A program made the translations under genes and the position numbers. A DNA stretch of 5,151 nt. Origin: DAOTXK01 sp034435395 (lineage in GTDB: Bacteria > Chloroflexota > Anaerolineae > Aggregatilineales > Ch27). Under the pieces are notes generated by a model. It was not told the origin of the DNA, did not search any database, and was given only the letters and a program-made list of their open reading frames with translations. The DNA lies in contig DAOTXK010000073.1 of the NCBI GenBank assembly GCA_034435395.1, forward strand, positions 1 through 5,151, read 5' to 3'. Shown here piece by piece: positions 1-5,151 of the stretch (position 1 is the stretch's first letter; each line of letters begins with the position of its first letter).

Positions 1-244
1 GAATAACCTGATCCCTGGCCGCATCGACACGGAGCGCGTCCGCCAACTGGACCAGGCCACCGCCGCCCGGCAGGGCCTCAGCGTCGAAGAGGTGCGCGCC
101 CGGAGCGTGGCCGCCATCCCGCTGGGGCGGCTGGGAACCATCGACGAATACGGCGCGGCGGCGGCCTTCCTGCTCTCGCCCGCCGCTGCCTATATCACCG
201 GCGCAACCCTACAGGTAGACGGCGGTAAGATGCGCGCCGTGTAG
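1..244 (+). CDS. Short-chain dehydrogenase/reductase (SDR), C-terminal part only
   Basis: Only the last 80 codons are present; the reading frame begins at base 2 and ends with TAG at 242-244. The start, the N-terminal Rossmann fold and the catalytic Ser-Tyr-Lys lie beyond the left edge. What is visible is a typical classical-SDR tail: the post-catalytic N-x-x-x-PG-x-x-x-T motif (NNLIPGRIDT, fragment residues 1-10), a variable helical substrate loop (about residues 11-38), the IPLGRLGTIDEYG segment (39-51) and the final strand YITGATLQVDGG (64-75). This pattern is shared by 3-oxoacyl-ACP-reductase-like and many sugar or polyol dehydrogenases, so the substrate cannot be told. It converges on the - strand gene run and is not in the same transcript. 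A role as a sugar dehydrogenase in the same pathway is possible but unsupported. Confidence 0.9.
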   Translation, partial: NNLIPGRIDTERVRQLDQATAARQGLSVEEVRARSVAAIPLGRLGTIDEYGAAAAFLLSPAAAYITGATLQVDGGKMRAV

Positions 245-285
245 CGGCCTTCTCCGGGAGCGCCATCACCAGCAGGGGACAGCCC

Positions 286-309
286 GCCCGCGATCAGACG
301 CGGGCCTTT
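286..309 (+). terminator. Probable intrinsic terminator of the SDR gene
   Basis: A perfect 7-bp GC-rich stem (286-292 pairs with 299-305) closes a 6-nt loop (ATCAGA), followed by CTTTGTG. It lies about 40 nt after the SDR stop. The U tract is short, so termination may be weak. On the - strand no T tract follows the stem, so it is less likely to serve the opposing transcript. The rest of the 131-nt convergent gap (245-375) shows no convincing gene or promoter. Confidence 0.5.
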
Positions 310-375
310 GTGCCACATCCTGGCTTCACCGGCGGGAGCATACGCCACGCGCCCGCCCGCTGATACCCCTGCCGG

Positions 376-1551
376 TCAGATGCTGACGCCGATGCGATGG
401 ATGGCGAAGCTGTTGTGATCCTGGAACACCTCCGACTTGGTCAGGCGGCCATTGGCGACGGCCACCACCTCGTCAAAGACCATCTGCCCGGCCTCTTCCA
501 GGGTTATCTCGCCGCGCAGCACCGCGCTCACGTCGAGTTCCACCGTGTCCTTCATCAGCTCATACGACCGCGCGTTGCCCGTGACCTTGATCGTCGGCAT
601 GATGGGGTGGGACGACGTGTGGCCGCCGCCGGTGGAGAAGACCAGCACCTGGCAGCCCGCCGCCGCCATGCTGCTGATCGACTCCGCGCCGTGGCCGGGG
701 CCGTACATCACGTACAGGCCGGGCCGGTCGCTGGTGGGGCGCGCCGCGATGTCCAGGAAGTCGATGATCGGCGCGCTGCCAGACTTTTTACAGGCCCCCA
801 TCGACTTCTCCTCAATGGTCGTCAGCCCGCCCGCGATGTTGTCGCCGGTGGGCTGGGAGCCGCGGATATCCTCGCCGCTGGCCAGCGCCCGTTGTTCCAT
901 ATCCTGCACGCCAGCGATGATCTTGTCGGCCACTTCCTGGCTGACGGCACGGCTGGTGAGCCACTGCTCGCAGCCCATCCATTCGGTGCATTCGGCCATG
1001 ATGGAGCGCCCGCCTTCGGCCACGATCAGGTCGGAGCAGATGCCAGTGGCCGGGTTGCTGGCCAGGCCGGAGGTGGTATCGGAGGTGCCGCATTCCATGC
1101 CCAGCAGGAACCGGGCCAGCGGCACCGGCTCCCGCCGCTGGTCGCTCAACTGGCGCGCGAAGTCGGCAGCGTAACGCAGCGCCTGGTCGGTCGCCGCAAT
1201 CAGGCCGCCGGACTCGCGAATATTCACCACCGCCACCGGCTTGGCGGTGGCTTCCTGGATGTCATGGGCGATGTCCTCGGCGGTCGCGCCTTCCTCCCGG
1301 AAGTGGTCGATCACGACTACCGCCCCCACGTTGGGGTTCATGCCGGTGTTGGATAAAAAGCGGCGCGTCAGTCGCAGGTCTGGCCGGACCTGGCAGCGGC
1401 CCAGCGGATGGGTGATGGCGACTGCGCCGTAAATGTGATCGGCCACTCGCTGGCAAATGCCGTTGGCGTACACCGTGCCGGACAGAATCAGCAGGTGGTT
1501 GCGCACGCCAACCGACCCATCCGGACGCCCATAGCCCCAAAATTCAGTCAT
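376..1551 (-). CDS. UxaA-family lyase/dehydratase, large (beta) subunit; candidate sulfolactate sulfo-lyase beta (SuyB-like)
   Basis: A 391-residue protein covering the large domain of the UxaA family (altronate/galactarate dehydratases, sulfolactate sulfo-lyase). The SAF domain that fused altronate dehydratases carry at the N-terminus is encoded separately just upstream. Visible motifs: GYGRPDGSVGVRN (6-18), THPLGRC (47-53), TGMNPNVGAVVVI (69-81), MECGTSDTTSG (152-162), ECTEWMGCEQ (187-196), SQPTGDNIAGGLTTIEEK (232-249), FSTGGG (305-310) and a C-terminal ANGRLTKSE (366-374). Several cysteines (53, 154, 188, 194, 254) could ligate a metal or Fe-S centre. E. coli UxaA, as I recall it, has HTYGC and a following GLGCE where this protein has HPLGR and DHFREE; the SuyB sequences I recall have the HPxGR form and a similar SQPT..NIAGGLTTIEEK block, and a beta subunit of about 42 kDa. 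This favours a sulfo-lyase (sulfolactate to pyruvate plus sulfite) over altronate dehydratase. The ATG is supported by a strong ribosome binding site. Family assignment is sure; substrate is inferred. Confidence 0.9.
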   Translation of the reverse strand: MTEFWGYGRPDGSVGVRNHLLILSGTVYANGICQRVADHIYGAVAITHPLGRCQVRPDLRLTRRFLSNTGMNPNVGAVVVIDHFREEGATAEDIAHDIQEATAKPVAVVNIRESGGLIAATDQALRYAADFARQLSDQRREPVPLARFLLGMECGTSDTTSGLASNPATGICSDLIVAEGGRSIMAECTEWMGCEQWLTSRAVSQEVADKIIAGVQDMEQRALASGEDIRGSQPTGDNIAGGLTTIEEKSMGACKKSGSAPIIDFLDIAARPTSDRPGLYVMYGPGHGAESISSMAAAGCQVLVFSTGGGHTSSHPIMPTIKVTGNARSYELMKDTVELDVSAVLRGEITLEEAGQMVFDEVVAVANGRLTKSEVFQDHNSFAIHRIGVSI

Positions 1552-1557
1552 GGCTGT

Positions 1558-1567
1558 CTCCCCTCCC
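1558..1567 (-). promoter_or_regulatory. Ribosome binding site of the UxaA-family large subunit
   Basis: On the - strand this reads GGGAGGGGAG, ending 6 nt before the ATG at 1551. It starts immediately after the TAA of the small-subunit gene, so translation of the two subunits is probably coupled. It also fixes the ATG as the start. Confidence 0.75.
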
Positions 1568-1867
1568 TTATGCGCCCGCTGCCCTGTCGCCGCGACCGCG
1601 ATTGCTCTCGACGTTGTGCAGATGCACGTGCTCGCCCGCCCTGATATTTTGTGTGGCCGTCCCGATGCTCAGGGCGTACTTGATCACCGGCTCGCCCTGG
1701 CGAATATCCCGCAGGGCGATCTTGTGGCCGTAGGGGATGTCATCACGGGCCACGACAGTCAGGTCGGTGACACGTCCGTCCGTGCCGACGGTATCCCCGG
1801 CCTGGATCGGCTCGCCTACGGCAGTGCCGACATTGTCTTCTTTTTCAATCACGAAAACCTTTTTCAT
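1568..1867 (-). CDS. SAF-domain small (alpha) subunit of the UxaA-family lyase; SuyA-like
   Basis: A 99-residue protein consisting of a single SAF domain, the module found at the N-terminus of fused altronate dehydratases and as the stand-alone alpha subunit SuyA of sulfolactate sulfo-lyase. Diagnostic segments are IPYGHKIALRDI (44-55, with His48), GEPVIKYALSIGTAT (58-72) and GEHVHLHNVES (78-88, with His80, His82 and His84). The tail GRGD (91-94) follows the last histidine cluster. It should assemble with the protein encoded 16 nt downstream to form a complete enzyme; the pair together (about 490 residues) matches the length of a one-chain altronate dehydratase. The domain itself does not separate dehydratase from sulfo-lyase function. 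No signal peptide or membrane segment is seen, so it is cytoplasmic. The start is set by an AGGAGG site 10 nt upstream. Confidence 0.9.
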   Translation of the reverse strand: MKKVFVIEKEDNVGTAVGEPIQAGDTVGTDGRVTDLTVVARDDIPYGHKIALRDIRQGEPVIKYALSIGTATQNIRAGEHVHLHNVESNRGRGDRAAGA

Positions 1868-1877
1868 AGGCGTGCTC

Positions 1878-1883
1878 CCTCCT
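1878..1883 (-). promoter_or_regulatory. Ribosome binding site of the SAF-domain subunit
   Basis: On the - strand this reads AGGAGG, 10 nt before the ATG at 1867, within the 32-nt gap after the glycosidase stop. It is a full consensus site, suggesting strong independent initiation of the small subunit. Confidence 0.75.
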
Positions 1884-1899
1884 GTGAGTCAGCCCTGCC

Positions 1900-3309
1900 T
1901 CAGGCGAACTGGGGCAGATATGCCGCGAACTCGGTCAAAAAATCGTCCAGAATGGCGCGGGCGGTGTCGATGTCGGTCACCATCGGGTCCAGCAGCAGGG
2001 CCTGCAACAGCAGTTGCCGGTCGCCCAACGCCGCCGCATCCACCACCAGCGAACTCAGCTCCAGCTCCCGGCGGCACAGGGCGGCGATACCTTCCGGCAG
2101 CGGCGGGAAGCCCATCCCCTGCACCCCCAGACCGGAGATCACGCCCGGCACCTCCACGATGGCCTCCGGCGGCAGGTTCGGGATCAGGCCGCCGTTATTG
2201 GGGATGTTGAGCTGCTCGGTGTAGAGATTGTCATTGTAGTGGATGGCGGCGATGATCTCGGCGATCGGCTCCCGCAGGATGTCAAAATGCCACATATCGC
2301 GCAGTTCGTCAACGGCCATCTCGCCACGGACCACGGCCTCCGCGATCGCGCGGCGTCTGGCCCGCCGCCGCCGGTTGCCTTCCCAGTCTTGCAGGGTGAG
2401 GTGGTATTTCTCCCAGGGTTTGGTGACCGGGTCGGCCACCCAGGGCAGATACTCGCACAGGTGGGCGTCGCCGGGGGTGGGCATCAGCCCAAAAATTTCT
2501 AACATCTCGCGGGTCAGCGGCTCGAAGTCCCGGCGGTAGCCGGTGAGCCAGCGCTCGCGCAGCAGCGGGTACAGGTCCTCGCCGGTCTGTTTATCACGGA
2601 TGTCGTACACCCACGAAAAATGGTTGATGCCCGCCGCCTTGATGTCCAGCCGCTCATACGCCGCCCGCGCCACCGAGATGAAGTTGGGCATGTTGTCGGC
2701 GTTGGTATGGACGTGGAAACCGGCGGGGACCGGGATGCCGTAGCGGTCCGCCAGCACCGCGCCCGCCATCGCGTAGGCCCACAGCAACTGGTGGCACAGC
2801 CCCAGCACTTTAACGCCCGTATACCGGTGGACGCCCCAGGTGAGCCGGATCAGCGGGTTGACCAGATTGAGATACCAGGCGTCCGGGCAAAGCGCCTCCA
2901 TATCGCGGGCGATGCCCAGGATCAGCGGCATGTTGCGGGCGGTGTGGGCGATGGAGCCGGGGCCGCCGTTTTCGGCGTAAGGCTGGCGCACGCCATGCCG
3001 CAGCGGAATCTGCCAGTCCATCTCCCAGACGGTTTCCCGCTGCCCGACCTGCACCGACACCACCACGAAGTCCGCGCCGGGGAGCGCGTCCCGGCGATCA
3101 GTGGCGCTGGTGATGGTCATCCCGGCCTCCCAGGCTCGATTCATCGTTTCGGCCAGGGCGGTCATGGTCTCCAGCGCTGGCTCGTCGATATCCACCAGGG
3201 CCAGCTCCGCCCCGTGCAGGCGCTCGGCGCGCAGCAGCGTGCTCATCGCCCCCAGGCCGAAGATGGCGCTCCCCGCGCCGATGATGACGATCTTAGGCGG
3301 TCTGACCAT
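1900..3309 (-). CDS. Glycoside hydrolase family 4 (NAD-dependent) glycosidase
   Basis: A 469-residue cytoplasmic protein with the GH4 layout (family range about 430-490). GH4 enzymes use bound NAD+ and a divalent metal to oxidise the sugar at C3, eliminate the aglycone and rehydrate. Visible: the Rossmann motif IGAGSAIFG (10-18); Asp40 after the second strand (LVDID), as expected for NAD binding; NGGPGS (114-119); Asn-Pro at 151-152; Cys172-His173 in GLCHQL, the metal-site motif; AGINH (226-230, His230), a second metal ligand in relatives; EYLPW (286-290); and NIPNNGGLIPNLP (368-380). The four-residue motif is CHQL rather than the CHSV, CHEV or CHGx forms I associate with alpha-galactosidases, alpha-glucosidases and alpha-glucuronidases. 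Cys172 and His230 are 58 residues apart, about twice the spacing I recall for those enzymes. A basic run occurs at 313-320. The start is supported by a GAGGTGA site. The exact sugar is unknown; a uronide, galactoside or sulfoquinovoside would fit the context. Confidence 0.88.
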   Translation of the reverse strand: MVRPPKIVIIGAGSAIFGLGAMSTLLRAERLHGAELALVDIDEPALETMTALAETMNRAWEAGMTITSATDRRDALPGADFVVVSVQVGQRETVWEMDWQIPLRHGVRQPYAENGGPGSIAHTARNMPLILGIARDMEALCPDAWYLNLVNPLIRLTWGVHRYTGVKVLGLCHQLLWAYAMAGAVLADRYGIPVPAGFHVHTNADNMPNFISVARAAYERLDIKAAGINHFSWVYDIRDKQTGEDLYPLLRERWLTGYRRDFEPLTREMLEIFGLMPTPGDAHLCEYLPWVADPVTKPWEKYHLTLQDWEGNRRRRARRRAIAEAVVRGEMAVDELRDMWHFDILREPIAEIIAAIHYNDNLYTEQLNIPNNGGLIPNLPPEAIVEVPGVISGLGVQGMGFPPLPEGIAALCRRELELSSLVVDAAALGDRQLLLQALLLDPMVTDIDTARAILDDFLTEFAAYLPQFA

Positions 3310-3315
3310 GGCCGT

Positions 3316-3322
3316 TCACCTC
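3316..3322 (-). promoter_or_regulatory. Ribosome binding site of the glycosidase, overlapping the transaldolase stop
   Basis: On the - strand this reads GAGGTGA, 6 nt before the ATG at 3309. Its last three bases are the TGA stop of the upstream transaldolase gene, so a ribosome terminating there sits on the next initiation site. This points to translational coupling of the two genes. Confidence 0.7.
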
Positions 3323-3990
3323 GCCAGTTCCCCGTAGGGCGTCCGGTCCCAGAATTCTTGGAACTTCGCCAGGCCAACGTGGGTATAGGGGTGATCAAAA
3401 GCCTCCTGATAGACGGCGAAACCGGCGGTGGTGATGTCCGCCCCGGCGATGGCGGCCTCGGCGATCTGGCGACCGTTGCGCACGGCGGCGACCAGCACCT
3501 CGGTCTCAAAGTTGTAGTTGTCACGGATGGTGACGATCTCGTCGATGAGGCTGATGATCGCTTCGGCGTTGGCTTCCTTCCAGCCGATGAAGGGCGAGAC
3601 ATACGTCGCCCCCAGGCGCATCGCCTGAAGCGCCTGCACGGCGGAGAAACACACCGTCAGGTTGACCCGGATGCCCCGCTCCCGCAACATGGCGCACGCC
3701 TTAAAACCCGCCTCCGTCGCCGGCACCTTGATCACGAAGTTGGAGGACAGGGCGGCCAGTTTTTCGCCCTCGGCGACCATGTCTTCCCACCGGTCGTGGT
3801 GGGGATTGATTTCGACCGAGGCGGTTTTGTCCGTCCCGGCCAACAGCCCGCCGATCTCCCGAATCACGGTCAGGAACGACTTGCCGGAGGCTTCCACATG
3901 GCGGGGGTTGGTGGTCACGCCGTCGATGTGCCACATCTCCAGCGCGTACTCGATTTCGTGCACATGGGCGCTGTCCAGAAATAGTTTCAT
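3316..3990 (-). CDS. Small transaldolase / fructose-6-phosphate-aldolase-type enzyme; candidate sulfofructose transaldolase
   Basis: A 224-residue class I aldolase-fold protein of the short transaldolase group (TalC/FSA type, about 215-225 residues). Such enzymes form a Schiff base with a ketose and transfer or release a dihydroxyacetone unit. Visible: MKLFLD with Asp6; GVTTNP with Asn28; NFVIKVP with the Schiff-base Lys88; GATYVSPFIGW (127-137); AAVRN (168-172); and AGADITTAGF (182-191). Two positions differ from the standard pattern. TNP is followed by Arg-His instead of Thr-Leu or Ser-Leu, and the SPFVGR motif, whose Arg contributes to the ketose/anion site, reads SPFIGW with Trp137. This suggests a donor or acceptor other than the usual sugar phosphate. 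Next to a glycosidase, an aldehyde dehydrogenase and a SuyAB-like pair, a sulfofructose transaldolase releasing sulfolactaldehyde is the best guess. Family is sure; substrate is inferred. Confidence 0.9.
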   Translation of the reverse strand: MKLFLDSAHVHEIEYALEMWHIDGVTTNPRHVEASGKSFLTVIREIGGLLAGTDKTASVEINPHHDRWEDMVAEGEKLAALSSNFVIKVPATEAGFKACAMLRERGIRVNLTVCFSAVQALQAMRLGATYVSPFIGWKEANAEAIISLIDEIVTIRDNYNFETEVLVAAVRNGRQIAEAAIAGADITTAGFAVYQEAFDHPYTHVGLAKFQEFWDRTPYGELAR

Positions 3991-3998
3991 CGGTGATT

Positions 3999-4004
3999 CT
4001 CCTT
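3999..4004 (-). promoter_or_regulatory. Ribosome binding site of the transaldolase
   Basis: On the - strand this reads AAGGAG, 8 nt before the ATG at 3990, confirming that start. It lies at the downstream end of the 115-nt gap after the aldehyde dehydrogenase gene. Confidence 0.75.
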
Positions 4005-4021
4005 GATACCCGTCACTGCTG

Positions 4022-4060
4022 AAAAAGACCAGAAACCAGGGGCACCGCGCGCAGTGCCCC
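4022..4060 (-). terminator. Hairpin between aldehyde dehydrogenase and transaldolase genes (weak terminator or processing site)
   Basis: A perfect 7-bp stem (4039-4045 pairs with 4054-4060; GGGGCAC with GTGCCCC) closes an 8-nt GC-rich loop. On the - strand it is followed by a T-rich stretch that ends in five T (4022-4026), though that run starts about 12 nt after the stem. It lies 45 nt after the aldehyde dehydrogenase stop. The spacing is not ideal for an intrinsic terminator, so it may only reduce read-through or stabilise a processed 3' end. I see no clear -35/-10 promoter for the downstream genes in the rest of the gap (3991-4105). Confidence 0.4.
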
Positions 4061-4105
4061 CGCCAATGCCTGTTCCAGGGCCGTCGTCGCTGCCCCCTGC
4101 CGGGC

Positions 4106-5151
4106 CTACTCGGCGCCGCCCGGCAGGTTGATGACCATGAGCTTCATCTCGGTCATCTCCTCGATGGCGTAGCGGGGACCTTCCCGCCCCACGCCCGATC
4201 CCTTCACCCCGCCGTAGGGCATCTGGTCCACCCGGAAGGTGGAGACATCGTTGATTTGCAGGCCGCCGACCTCGATTTCCTCAAAGGCCCGCAGGATGCG
4301 GTTCATGTTCTGGGTGAAGAGGCCCGATTGCAGCCCGTAGTCGGTGTCGTTGGCCAGCCGGATCGCCTCCTCGAAGTTGTCGTAGGGCGTGACTGTGATC
4401 ACCGGGGCGAAAATCTCCTCCCGGTTGACGGCCATGTCCGGCGTGGTGTTGGCCAGCACGGTCGGCTGGAACATCGCGCCGTCGCACTGGCCGCCCAGCA
4501 GGATTTCCGCCCCGCCCCGGACGGCCTGCTGCACCCGCTCCCACGCCTCCTGGGCCGCCTGCTCGCTGATCATCGGGCCGACATCGACCGCCGGATCGCG
4601 CGGGTCGCCCACCTTGAGCTGGCTGACCCGGTCCAGCAGCGCTTCCACCGTCTGATGGTAGACGGGGCGGTGGATCAGCACCCGCTGCACCGAGATGCAG
4701 TTCTGCCCGGCGTTGGTGAAGCCGCCCACGGCGATGCGGCTCACCGCATAGTCGAGGTTGGCGTCCTCGTGTACGATGGCTGCCGCGTTGCCGCCCAACT
4801 CCAGCCCCACCCGCTTGCGGCCGGCGATGCGCTTCAGGTGCCAGCCGACCGCCGAGCTGCCGGTGAAGGTGAAAAACCTGATCCGCTCGTCGGCCACCAG
4901 CTTCTCCGCCCGCCCGCCGGGGCACACCACCACGCTCAGCGCCTCCGGCGGATAACCCGCTTCCAGCGTCATCTCCGCCAGCAGCAGGGCCGAGAGCGGC
5001 GTGGCCGAGGCCGGCTTGAGAATAAACGAGTTGCCCGCCGCGATGGCCGGGGCCAGCTTGTGGCAAGCCAGGTTGAGCGGGTAGTTGAACGGCGCGATGC
5101 CCAGCACCGGCCCCAGCGGAAAATGACGGACCAGCCCCACCCGCCCCTCGC
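4106..5151 (-). CDS. NAD(P)-dependent aldehyde dehydrogenase, N-terminus missing; candidate sulfolactaldehyde dehydrogenase
   Basis: The C-terminal 348 or so codons of an ALDH-superfamily enzyme (usual length about 475). The frame is still open at the right edge, so a GTG at 5138-5140 is an internal valine, not the start; roughly 125-130 residues are missing. Counting from that valine as residue 1: PFNYPLN (17-23) with catalytic Asn19; KPAS (42-45) in the cofactor site; FTGS (92-95); ELGGN (114-118) with general base Glu114; GQNCIS (145-150) with nucleophile Cys148; EEIFAPV (241-247); and PYGGVKGSGVGREG (308-321). All catalytic residues are present. Ser45 takes the place of the glutamate that favours NAD+ in many ALDHs, so NADP+ use is possible. 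The tail resembles the lactaldehyde, succinate-semialdehyde and non-phosphorylating glyceraldehyde-3-phosphate dehydrogenase branch. It precedes the transaldolase, so oxidation of the C3 aldehyde released by that enzyme is a natural role. Substrate is inferred. Confidence 0.92.
   Translation of the reverse strand, partial: EGRVGLVRHFPLGPVLGIAPFNYPLNLACHKLAPAIAAGNSFILKPASATPLSALLLAEMTLEAGYPPEALSVVVCPGGRAEKLVADERIRFFTFTGSSAVGWHLKRIAGRKRVGLELGGNAAAIVHEDANLDYAVSRIAVGGFTNAGQNCISVQRVLIHRPVYHQTVEALLDRVSQLKVGDPRDPAVDVGPMISEQAAQEAWERVQQAVRGGAEILLGGQCDGAMFQPTVLANTTPDMAVNREEIFAPVITVTPYDNFEEAIRLANDTDYGLQSGLFTQNMNRILRAFEEIEVGGLQINDVSTFRVDQMPYGGVKGSGVGREGPRYAIEEMTEMKLMVINLPGGAE

Larger units (their letters stand above)
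376..5151 (-). other. Probable catabolic operon (aldehyde dehydrogenase, transaldolase, GH4 glycosidase, UxaA-family small and large subunits)
   Basis: Five genes run in the same direction with gaps, in transcription order, of 115, 6, 32 and 16 nt. The last four are almost certainly one transcript. The first may be separated by the hairpin at 4039-4060. The 5' end of the run lies off the right edge, so its promoter, regulator and any transporter are not visible. The set lacks a sugar isomerase and an exporter, which could lie upstream. Confidence 0.7.

Noticed and set aside
331..357. Inverted repeat GGCGGG / CCCGCC as terminator of the - strand operon
   Set aside because: The stem is only 6 bp with a 15-nt loop and no T tract follows on the - strand. 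In such GC-rich DNA this can occur by chance.
397..1356. A 319-codon open frame on the + strand
   Set aside because: It is antisense to the UxaA-family large subunit, with low-complexity His/Arg/Ala composition and no domain.
376..1867. Altronate dehydratase of a hexuronate pathway as the main reading
   Set aside because: Not excluded, but ranked second: the large subunit lacks the HTYGC and GLGCE segments recalled for UxaA, no uronate isomerase or oxidoreductase is visible, and a transaldolase has no place in that pathway.
2620..3984. A 454-codon open frame on the + strand
   Set aside because: It lies antisense to the glycosidase and transaldolase genes, which have complete family motifs. 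Its translation is rich in His, Arg, Gly and Asp with no recognisable domain, as expected from the complement of GC-rich coding DNA.
5138..5140. GTG as start codon of the aldehyde dehydrogenase
   Set aside because: The frame stays open to the right edge, and the preceding codons (Glu-Gly-Arg) continue the usual ALDH sequence. About 125-130 N-terminal residues expected for the family would be lost.
1..5151. tRNA, rRNA, CRISPR array, insertion sequence or riboswitch
   Set aside because: I found no cloverleaf, spaced direct repeats, transposase motifs or conserved aptamer in the short intergenic gaps.

Overview
The window is bacterial DNA of high GC content (clearly above 60% by eye), with closely packed genes and purine-rich Shine-Dalgarno sites. 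The protein styles resemble Chloroflexota/Anaerolineae or a similar GC-rich soil or sediment bacterium. That placement is an impression only, as the window contains no rRNA or other marker gene.

Layout: the left edge holds the last 80 codons of a short-chain dehydrogenase on the + strand, followed by a hairpin that probably ends its transcript. Everything else is on the - strand and reads right to left as one catabolic gene run. In transcription order these are: (1) an aldehyde dehydrogenase whose N-terminus lies beyond the right edge; (2) after 115 nt containing a hairpin, a small transaldolase/fructose-6-phosphate-aldolase-type enzyme; (3) 6 nt later, a family 4 (NAD-dependent) glycosidase; (4) 32 nt later, a 99-residue SAF-domain small subunit; (5) 16 nt later, a 391-residue UxaA-family lyase/dehydratase large subunit. 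The + and - transcripts converge on a 131-nt gap. There are no gene-free stretches longer than 300 nt, and I found no tRNA, rRNA, CRISPR array or insertion sequence.

How the genes may work together: they read as a sugar-degradation cassette in which a glycoside is opened by an NAD-dependent glycosidase, the free sugar is cleaved by a transaldolase, the resulting C3 aldehyde is oxidised to an acid, and the acid is processed by a two-subunit lyase. The best-fitting known scheme is the transaldolase branch of sulfoquinovose breakdown: glycosidase, sulfofructose transaldolase, sulfolactaldehyde dehydrogenase, then SuyAB-type sulfolactate sulfo-lyase releasing sulfite and pyruvate. Each protein has features that make this plausible. 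The large subunit has SuyB-like rather than altronate-dehydratase-like motifs. The transaldolase lacks the usual anion-binding arginine and has Trp there. The glycosidase has an atypical Cys-His-Gln motif. The main alternative is a hexuronate/aldonate pathway with an altronate- or galactarate-type dehydratase, which would leave the transaldolase unexplained. The substrate assignment is inference; the family assignments are firm.
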